Position numbers and translations under genes: made by a program | The notes under the pieces: model-generated | What the model saw: the letters and a program-made list of their open reading frames with translations, nothing else | The model's database searches: none | Told to the model about the DNA's origin: nothing | In this document: piece after piece, positions 1 through 4,381 of the stretch | Layout of the letters: the number at the start of each line of letters is the position of its first letter | Numbering within the stretch: the first letter of the stretch is position 1 | Source of the DNA: Campylobacterales bacterium | Lineage (GTDB): Bacteria > Campylobacterota > Campylobacteria > Campylobacterales > QNZT01 | Direction of reading: 5' to 3' | DNA: 5,582 nucleotides | Assembly: GCA_015489185.1 (NCBI GenBank) | Contig: WGAE01000231.1 | Coordinates: 1-5,582, forward strand

Positions 1-154
1 GCATTTACCGCAAGGGCTTGAACCGAAGAAAGCAGAGATTCTCTTCATGAAGTTTTTACGTCATAACAAGCGGTTTGATACGCTATCTGCGCTTAAAAAG
101 CAGATTGGTGAAGATATTACGAAAGCAAAAACCTTTTTTCAGGGAACGACGTAA
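1..154 (+). CDS. ribF: Riboflavin kinase / FAD synthetase, C-terminal end (partial)
   Basis: Only the last 50 codons are present, read from base 2 to the TAA at 152-154; the gene begins outside the window. The tail contains ILFMKFLRHNKRFDTLSALK followed by KQIGEDITKAK. This matches the conserved end of the riboflavin kinase domain of bifunctional RibF, whose usual form is a phenylalanine, two or three residues, an LR pair, a KFD-like stretch, then LkxQIxxDI. RibF phosphorylates riboflavin to FMN and adenylates FMN to FAD in the cytoplasm. The ATP and flavin binding parts are not visible, so the call rests on this short tail alone. The gene ends by running 16 bases into the facing GGDEF gene, and no separate terminator lies between them. 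A different protein with a similar helical tail cannot be fully excluded. Confidence 0.72.
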   Translation, partial: HLPQGLEPKKAEILFMKFLRHNKRFDTLSALKKQIGEDITKAKTFFQGTT

Positions 155-939
155 TCTTTGCTCTTCTTGTGGGTATACATCTTTTTGTCGACCTTTTCGA
201 TGACGTTGGCAAACGCTTCACCTTTTTGAAAATCAATGACTCCGTAAGAGATATGGACTTGGAAAGTGTGCCCCTGAAACTTGAAACGTTTGTGATCGAG
301 TGTGTGTGAAAGCAGATACATCTGATGTTCGAGTGCGTGTTTGTCCTGTGTTCGTGAGATAAGGATAAACTCATCTCCGCCGTAACGTACTGTTTCACTT
401 GCTTCAATCTGCTGTGTCAGTTGGGTGATCATCTCCAGTACTTTGTCACCTGTGACATGACCGTAGGTATCGTTGATCTCTTTGAATTTGTCGATGTCCA
501 GAAAGACGAGGGTACCGTTTTGGGTGAATCTTTCGTCTACTAAAAATTTTTCGAAGAGCCATTTGCGGTTGTAGGCTTTGGTCAATTCATCCATATAGAG
601 TTGTGATTCAAGCATCGTGATGCGTCTGGAAAGCTCTTCCATCTGTGCCTGAACCTCTTCAAGCAGCGCTTTATCCTGCTTGTCGATTGCGGTGGATGCC
701 ATATCGATATTGCGTTGCAGCAGGTGGCTGTTTTCCACGGTTTGTTCTTCAATGGCGTAGACCTTTTCGAGTGTCAGTTCCGCGGTTTTGTGATCGAGTT
801 CTTCGGGATCGATCGTGATGTTGTGTGCTTTGGCTTTGTCAAAAAAGATCTCTTTGAAGAGTTGCGGAGTAACGATATCGTATTTGCGAAGTGCTTTCAT
901 CGTATCGTTTGTGACGACTTTCAGAGCGTTGAGGTCCAC
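139..939 (-). CDS. Soluble diguanylate cyclase, coiled-coil plus GGDEF domain
   Basis: This 266-residue protein is predicted to make the second messenger c-di-GMP from two GTP in the cytoplasm; I see no signal peptide or membrane segment. Numbering from the GTG start: residues 1-65 are a helical N-terminal region that I do not recognise, about 66-115 look like a coiled coil (IEEQTVENSHLLQRNIDMA, then LLEEVQAQMEELSRRITMLE), and 117-264 are the GGDEF domain. Seen in it are the DELTKAYNR opening motif (117-125), FLDIDKFKEINDTYGH with the metal-binding Asp148 (147-161), and an intact RYGGDEF (185-191). The four residues at the usual inhibitory RxxD site are IEAS (178-181), so c-di-GMP feedback there is probably absent. 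The start is a GTG with AAAGGA six bases upstream; a TTG two codons earlier (945) would abut that site directly. No EAL or HD-GYP domain is attached. It is divergent from dnaJ and convergent with ribF. Confidence 0.9.
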   Translation of the reverse strand: MDLNALKVVTNDTMKALRKYDIVTPQLFKEIFFDKAKAHNITIDPEELDHKTAELTLEKVYAIEEQTVENSHLLQRNIDMASTAIDKQDKALLEEVQAQMEELSRRITMLESQLYMDELTKAYNRKWLFEKFLVDERFTQNGTLVFLDIDKFKEINDTYGHVTGDKVLEMITQLTQQIEASETVRYGGDEFILISRTQDKHALEHQMYLLSHTLDHKRFKFQGHTFQVHISYGVIDFQKGEAFANVIEKVDKKMYTHKKSKDYVVP

Positions 940-945
940 GGTCAA

Positions 946-951
946 TCCTTT
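946..951 (-). promoter_or_regulatory. Ribosome binding site that fixes the GGDEF start
   Basis: On the minus strand these bases read AAAGGA. They lie six bases before the GTG at 939-937 but directly touch the TTG at 945-943. Normal Shine-Dalgarno spacing is about five to nine bases, so the GTG is the better start even though the longer TTG frame is open. Confidence 0.6.
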
Positions 952-965
952 GGGTATTTGTCTGA

Positions 966-974
966 TGGTAAAAT
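966..974 (+). promoter_or_regulatory. Possible distal promoter of dnaJ (extended -10)
   Basis: The bases TGGTAAAAT form an extended -10 element (TG, one base, TAAAAT). Transcription would begin near 980 and give dnaJ a leader of about 110 bases. The element sits seven bases from the candidate minus-strand -10 at 981-986, so the two divergent promoters would overlap and compete for polymerase. No clear -35 is visible. Confidence 0.35.
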
Positions 975-980
975 CGGCGC

Positions 981-1005
981 ATTATGAAAAAATTTTAGGT
1001 TTCAA
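981..1005 (-). promoter_or_regulatory. Possible promoter of the GGDEF gene
   Basis: Read on the minus strand, a CATAAT box (986-981) resembles a -10 element and would start transcription about 35 bases before the GTG start codon. A TTGAAA (1005-1000) lies upstream but only 13 bases away, too close for a standard -35. The spacer between them contains a run of six T. Campylobacterota promoters often lack a proper -35 and rely on T-rich spacers, so the -10 may act alone. This is a by-eye call. Confidence 0.35.
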
Positions 1006-1032
1006 GTCCCGATATAGCGTGTTTTCTTGATC

Positions 1033-1070
1033 TTGTTTTTAGGTTCAATCGGTTAATATACGCGGTTAAT
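1033..1070 (+). promoter_or_regulatory. Possible proximal dnaJ promoter with flanking direct repeat
   Basis: A TAATAT (1054-1059) can serve as a -10, with TTGTTT (1033-1038) upstream at a short 15-base spacing. The octamer CGGTTAAT occurs twice, at 1050-1057 and 1063-1070, so the repeats overlap the -10 and the predicted start site. That is a plausible place for a regulator, but 13-base direct repeats can arise by chance. No CIRCE element (TTAGCACTC and its inverse) and no clear HspR HAIR site are present. A ribosome binding site, GGAG (1085-1088), lies five bases before the dnaJ ATG. Confidence 0.35.
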
Positions 1071-1093
1071 TTGAAATAAAGGGTGGAGTTTTC

Positions 1094-2245
1094 ATGGCAA
1101 CGGAAATCGATTATTATGAAGTATTGGAAGTAAGCAGAGATGCCGATGAAAATATGATTAAAAAAGCGTACAGAAAACTGGCGCTGAAATACCATCCGGA
1201 CAGAAACCAGGGAGATAAAGAGGCGGAAGAGAAGTTCAAGCTGGTCAATGAAGCCTATCAGGTACTCAGCGATCCGCAAAAACGTGCCGTTTATGACCGA
1301 TACGGCGTGCAGGGGCTTGAAAATCAGGGATTCAGCCATTTTACCGATATGAGTATGGATGATATCATGAACGATCTTGGATCGATTTTCGAGTCTGTAT
1401 TCGGAAGCGGTTTCGGCGGCGGATTCGGTCGCACAGGAGGCAGAGGTTCGCAGCAGAGATATCCGCTCGATATTGAAACCGAAATCATACTCGATTTTAA
1501 CGAAGCGGTTTTCGGATGCCAAAAACCGATCGATTATCGTTTTAAAACGGTGTGTGAAACGTGTGCCGGAACCGGTGATAAAAACAAACGTCCCCGCACG
1601 TGCCCCGAATGCGGCGGTCGCGGACAGGTTTATTACCGCCAGGGCTTCATGACGTTTGCGCAGACGTGTGATGTTTGTCATGGTGAAGGGGTTGTTGTTG
1701 CGGAACGTTGTTCCGTGTGTCGCGGTGAGGGTTATACGGAAGAGAAAGCGACGACGACAGTCGAAATTCCCGCAGGTATCGATCACGGGAATCGTATCCG
1801 CGTAGGTGGAAAAGGGAATGTCGATCAGCACGGCAGACGCGGCGATCTTTATGTACTCATCCGTGTCCGGGAGGATGAACATTTTGTCAGGGACGGAAAC
1901 AACGTCTATATCGAAGTGCCTATCTTCTTTACGCAGGCGGCACTCGGTGGAACGATCGAAGTACCTACACTTCGCGGAAAAAAAGAGCTCGATATTCCTG
2001 TAGGTGTCAAGGACAGAGAGCAGTTTATCTTACGCGGCGAGGGGATTGATGACGTACACGGTCGCGGTCGCGGCGACTTAATCGTGCAGATCAAAGTGGT
2101 CTACCCGAAAAAACTCAATGAAGAGCAAAAAGAGTTGCTCATGAAACTGGGAGACTCTTTCGGTGTAGAGAGTACTCCGCACGAAAATCTTTTTGAAGGG
2201 ATTGTCGAAAGGGTTAAGGGATGGTTTAGAAAAGAGAAGGTGTAA
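1094..2245 (+). CDS. dnaJ: Class I molecular chaperone DnaJ (Hsp40)
   Basis: DnaJ binds unfolded proteins and delivers them to DnaK, stimulating its ATPase through the J domain; it acts in the cytoplasm with DnaK and GrpE. All four class I parts are present in the 383 residues. The J domain (about 5-72) carries the essential HPD at 34-36. A Gly/Phe-rich linker lies at about 96-118. The zinc-binding domain has four complete CxxCxGxG repeats beginning at Cys154, Cys170, Cys192 and Cys206. The C-terminal substrate-binding region follows (about 215-370). The length is normal for the family. The ATG has GGAG five bases upstream. The gene is alone in its transcription unit; hrcA, grpE and dnaK are not adjacent in this window, in keeping with my recollection that dnaJ is separate from them in Campylobacter. 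Its stop codon lies in the loop of the terminator hairpin. Confidence 0.98.
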   Translation: MATEIDYYEVLEVSRDADENMIKKAYRKLALKYHPDRNQGDKEAEEKFKLVNEAYQVLSDPQKRAVYDRYGVQGLENQGFSHFTDMSMDDIMNDLGSIFESVFGSGFGGGFGRTGGRGSQQRYPLDIETEIILDFNEAVFGCQKPIDYRFKTVCETCAGTGDKNKRPRTCPECGGRGQVYYRQGFMTFAQTCDVCHGEGVVVAERCSVCRGEGYTEEKATTTVEIPAGIDHGNRIRVGGKGNVDQHGRRGDLYVLIRVREDEHFVRDGNNVYIEVPIFFTQAALGGTIEVPTLRGKKELDIPVGVKDREQFILRGEGIDDVHGRGRGDLIVQIKVVYPKKLNEEQKELLMKLGDSFGVESTPHENLFEGIVERVKGWFRKEKV

Positions 2246-2258
2246 CGCCTCTCTTTTC
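2229..2258. terminator. Bidirectional intrinsic terminator between convergent genes
   Basis: A long inverted repeat spans the end of dnaJ. The left arm (2229-2242) and right arm (2246-2258) pair over 13 positions with one bulged A and one G-T wobble. The three-base loop is the dnaJ TAA stop. The GC-rich core is followed on each strand by TTTTC, so it can work both ways, although the T tracts are short. On the plus strand a run of six T follows at 2273-2278, after a 13-base AT-rich palindrome (2262-2274) that includes the stop codon of the facing gene. Confidence 0.75.
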
Positions 2259-2266
2259 ATGAAGTT

Positions 2267-3709
2267 TTAAACTTTTTTGATATAAGCACCTTTGGCGATT
2301 TTACGCACTTTTGGCAGGTCCTGTTTCGCTTCCGCTTTGCTTGTATAGCCTCCTGCAAGTACTCTGTATGCCGGTTCTCCTTTGATCTTTGTCTTTTTGA
2401 CGATGACTTTGAGATCTTGTTTCGCCATCGTTTTTTTGAGATTTTGCAGAGATTTTGGGCTTTTGACAACGGCGACCTGGATGGCATAGTGTGATTTTTG
2501 TGTCATCGGTGGTGTCGCCAGTGTGACGCGTTCGATAGGTTTTGCAACCGCCGGAGCAGGTATTTCCGGTGATGTTTCAGATATTTTCTCTTCCGGAATG
2601 ATCAGTGTCGGTTCCGGTTTCGGCTCAACACTCGGTGCGGCATCCTCAGCAGCCGGAACCGTGGTCTTTTCACCAAACAGCAGACCCACACCGACCATTG
2701 CGGCAATGTCGAGACGATCATCTTTGAACTTTTTGATCACTTTGGCTTCCGAAACCAGACGGAATTGATCGCTGAGGCTATATTTCAGTCCGCCGCCGGT
2801 ATTGAAAAATCCCTGTGAATCGAATCCCAGATTTTTGTCATTAACATGTTCATATCCGAAACCTGCAAAAAAGTATGGGATCAAGTGTGTCTTCTCACTC
2901 GGCAACTCTTTAAGCGCGTTGAGATAGAAACGGTCGATATCGGTTGAACGATAAAGATTTCTGTTCCCGAGTGTTTCAAGCGGGTTGGTGTTACCTGTGT
3001 TTCCGGTTCCGGAATCTGAGGGTGTTTGACCGGTGCCTCCCGCATTGTCCTTCGGGCCGCTTTGGTCGCCGGAATTTCCGTTGTTAGTGTCGTCTGCACC
3101 TCCGGTTTCTGCGGTTGTATCGCCTCCGGTATTGCCTGACGTACCGTCGTTTGTGGCATCGGCATTTTGATCCGGTTCCTGTTGTCCGCATCCGGTATCT
3201 GTCTGACAAGTTGTGTCACTGTTTCCCTGTTGTGTGTTGTTGTCGGTGTCAGAAGGTGTCGTGTTCTCTCCAGTGTCAGTGTTATCCGGCTGCGGTGTCT
3301 CACAAGTATCGCACAAAACATCACACCGGAGATTTTTCTTTCGCAAAGCACGACGCATTTTTGAAAGTTTGTAGTCCGCATCGAAAATTCTGTCGTCACC
3401 GAGTTGGATTGCGAGGGTGTCGGTAATATATTTATTCAAACGGATTCCCAGCATTGTTGCATCTTTGATGACACCGTCGTTGTCTGCAAAGTTCTCTCCG
3501 ACAAGGAGATTGACACCATACCCGTAGGATGTTTTGCGTACGCCCGGAACCGTTACGGCGGGTTTCTCTTCCGTGGGAAGTATCAGTTTTTTCGGCACCA
3601 CCGCCTCTGCCATCAACACATCTTCTTTGTCATAATCCACCTTCGGTGCGATCAAAGCACCGGCACAAAGTGCCGATGCGGAAGCTGTGAGGAGAATAAG
3701 TTTTTTCAT
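2267..3709 (-). CDS. CadF/OprF-like outer-membrane barrel protein with C-terminal SPOR domain
   Basis: This 480-residue protein is probably an outer-membrane barrel tethered to peptidoglycan. Residues 1-20 are a signal peptide (MKK, then a hydrophobic core); the exact cleavage site is unclear. After a short linker come eight likely amphipathic beta strands, roughly at 61-74, 83-94, 98-113, 256-268, 276-289, 300-312, 315-328 and 333-346. The later part (FYLNALKEL, FFAGFGYEHV, GGGLKYSLSD, GVGLLFG) resembles, from memory, the Campylobacter CadF barrel. A low-complexity insert splits strands 3 and 4. A proline-rich spacer (349-403) leads to a SPOR domain (about 405-480) with HYAIQVAV and YRVLAGGYTSKAEAKQDL, a fold known to bind glycan strands stripped of peptide stems. 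CadF and OprF instead end in an OmpA-type domain. AAAGGA lies seven bases before the ATG. The SPOR call is firm; the barrel homology is inference from pattern, and the physiological role is unknown. Confidence 0.82.
   Translation of the reverse strand: MKKLILLTASASALCAGALIAPKVDYDKEDVLMAEAVVPKKLILPTEEKPAVTVPGVRKTSYGYGVNLLVGENFADNDGVIKDATMLGIRLNKYITDTLAIQLGDDRIFDADYKLSKMRRALRKKNLRCDVLCDTCETPQPDNTDTGENTTPSDTDNNTQQGNSDTTCQTDTGCGQQEPDQNADATNDGTSGNTGGDTTAETGGADDTNNGNSGDQSGPKDNAGGTGQTPSDSGTGNTGNTNPLETLGNRNLYRSTDIDRFYLNALKELPSEKTHLIPYFFAGFGYEHVNDKNLGFDSQGFFNTGGGLKYSLSDQFRLVSEAKVIKKFKDDRLDIAAMVGVGLLFGEKTTVPAAEDAAPSVEPKPEPTLIIPEEKISETSPEIPAPAVAKPIERVTLATPPMTQKSHYAIQVAVVKSPKSLQNLKKTMAKQDLKVIVKKTKIKGEPAYRVLAGGYTSKAEAKQDLPKVRKIAKGAYIKKV
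2951..3361 (-). other. Low-complexity, cysteine-containing insert in the barrel protein
   Basis: This segment encodes about residues 117-253. It opens with a basic patch (117-128, seven Lys/Arg), continues with a cysteine cluster (Cys129, Cys133, Cys136), then a long Asp/Asn/Thr/Gly/Ser-rich stretch with Cys168 and Cys174. Between 129 and 249 the only basic residue is Lys220. It is likely disordered or a flexible metal-binding loop. By strand order it would fall in the second loop between strands, which in OmpA-like barrels faces outside the cell. The reading frame is continuous through it, so it is not a frameshift. Confidence 0.7.
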
Positions 3710-3739
3710 ATCACTTTCCTTTTGCTTGATTGCATCTAT

Positions 3740-3745
3740 GTTATA
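3740..3745 (-). promoter_or_regulatory. Likely -10 box of the barrel-SPOR gene
   Basis: On the minus strand these bases read TATAAC, preceded by TTTTTA. Transcription would start near 3733, about 24 bases before the ATG at 3709. No good -35 is present; the region where it would lie is occupied by the TTTACT/AGTAAA palindrome. Confidence 0.5.
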
Positions 3746-3750
3746 TAAAA

Positions 3751-3799
3751 ATTTACTTAAAGTAAATAAAATTTACTATAAAGTAAAAAATAGAGTAAA
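3751..3799. promoter_or_regulatory. Candidate operator: two TTTACT/AGTAAA dyads plus a half site
   Basis: A perfect 17-base palindrome at 3751-3767 has arms ATTTACTT and AAGTAAAT around a single A. A second, imperfect dyad at 3772-3787 has TTTACT and AGTAAA separated by four bases. The TTTACT halves begin 20 bases apart, about two helical turns, and a further AGTAAA sits at 3794-3799. The array lies where the -35 and upstream region of the barrel-SPOR promoter would be, so a dimeric regulator could bind there. I cannot name the regulator. AT-rich DNA gives short palindromes by chance, but a repeated dyad at this spacing is less expected. Confidence 0.5.
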
Positions 3800-3885
3800 A
3801 AAGTTAATAATGTGTTACCTATGTTTACAAAAGCAGTTTTCTATTGCCTTTTTTTGTTTATCAAAGTGCCCCTTTGTCGCTTTAT
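3800..3885. other. AT-rich divergent intergenic DNA without a gene
   Basis: I find no convincing coding sequence or RNA gene here. The octamer TTTATCAA occurs twice, at 3857-3864 and 3881-3888. A run of seven T (3849-3855) follows a weak imperfect stem and is a poor terminator candidate. An open frame that crosses this region starts inside the barrel gene on the opposite strand, has no plausible ribosome binding site, and encodes nothing recognisable. Confidence 0.5.
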
Positions 3886-3913
3886 CAACTTTTTGGCAAC
3901 TTTTTTCTATAAT
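3886..3913 (+). promoter_or_regulatory. Promoter of the CoA-binding protein / ilvA operon
   Basis: A perfect TATAAT (3908-3913) lies 36 bases before the start codon. Upstream, CAACTTTTT occurs twice in direct order (3886-3894 and 3897-3905), 11 bases apart, about one helical turn. Periodic T-rich tracts in place of a -35 box are known for the main sigma factor promoters of Campylobacter and Helicobacter, and this fits that pattern. No sequence close to TTGACA stands at the right distance. Confidence 0.65.
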
Positions 3914-3949
3914 GACGCACTTATATCTTTAATATAGCAAGGAACTGAT

Positions 3950-4381
3950 ATGGAGTGTGAATTTCCTACCGTCAATACCGATCCGGAAGAGTTCAAAGAG
4001 ATTTTCGAAAGTGTCAAAACGATTGCGATACCCGGGCTTTCACCGAATGAAGAGAAAGATAGCCATCGAGTCGCAAAATATCTGCAGGCGCAGGGGTATA
4101 AGATTATCCCTATCTATCCCAAGGGGGAGACGATTCTGGGAGAGAAGGTCTATCGTTCGCTTGAAGAGGTTGAGGAGCAAATCGATATGGTCGATATGTT
4201 CCGCAAAGCTTCGGTTGCCGATGCCATTGTCGACGCGATCGCCAAACGGGGCGATGTCAAAGTGTTGTGGCTGCAAAAGGGGATTGTCAACAACGAAGCG
4301 GCAAAAAGAGCACAGGAGATGGGAATCAAAGTGGTTCAGAATCGCTGTACGATGGTGGAACACCGGGGATTGTTCAGTTGA
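3950..4381 (+). CDS. CoA-binding domain protein (YccU-type, Rossmann fold)
   Basis: This 143-residue cytoplasmic protein belongs to the small stand-alone CoA-binding family related to the CoA-binding domain of succinyl-CoA synthetase alpha subunits. Visible motifs are IAIPGLSPNEEKDSHRVAKY (25-44), the nucleotide-loop region of the first beta-alpha unit; KIIPIYPKG (51-59); VDMFRKASVADAIVDAI (81-97); LWLQKGIVNNEAA (106-118); and a C-terminal VVQNRCTMVEH (128-138). The length is typical of the family. The family is named for its fold, and for most members the true ligand and function are unproven. The ATG has AAGGA six bases upstream. Its TGA shares one base with the ATG of ilvA, which implies cotranslation and possibly a link to amino-acid metabolism; I recall the same pair in Campylobacter jejuni (Cj0829c and Cj0828c). 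Confidence 0.9.
   Translation: MECEFPTVNTDPEEFKEIFESVKTIAIPGLSPNEEKDSHRVAKYLQAQGYKIIPIYPKGETILGEKVYRSLEEVEEQIDMVDMFRKASVADAIVDAIAKRGDVKVLWLQKGIVNNEAAKRAQEMGIKVVQNRCTMVEHRGLFS

Noticed and set aside
121..140. An A-run followed by a T-run near the end of ribF as a terminator
   Set aside because: The A-run and T-run are separated by only two bases, too few for a stable loop, and there is no GC-rich stem.
995..1882. A 295-codon open frame antisense to dnaJ
   Set aside because: It lies opposite the unmistakable dnaJ and its translation matches no family I recognise; it is a codon-bias shadow.
2951..3361. Tandem DNA repeats or a CRISPR-like array in the insert
   Set aside because: Short motifs such as TCCGG recur, but there is no constant repeat unit or spacer length; the pattern follows from repeated Gly, Thr and Asp codons.
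2881..3399. A 172-codon frame overlapping the low-complexity insert on the same strand
   Set aside because: It is the shifted frame of repetitive Thr/Asp/Gly codons. The main frame is continuous from signal peptide to SPOR domain, so no frameshift or nested gene is needed.
3653..3670. A possible lipobox around Cys15 of the barrel-SPOR protein
   Set aside because: The residues before the cysteine are SAL, which do not fit a lipobox ending in Gly, Ala or Ser, and hydrophobic residues continue after it, consistent with a normal signal peptide.
3862..3876. A small CAAAG/CTTTG hairpin in the intergenic region
   Set aside because: The stem is only five pairs with a five-base loop, and no T tract or conserved feature follows; expected by chance.
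3893..3908. A TTGGCA resembling a sigma-54 -24 element
   Set aside because: Ten bases after the GG the sequence reads CT, not GC, so the -12 element is missing; a perfect TATAAT directly downstream explains the promoter better.
3687..3932. An 81-codon plus-strand frame across the divergent intergenic region
   Set aside because: It begins opposite the signal peptide of the barrel gene, has no ribosome binding site, and crosses promoter and operator sequences.
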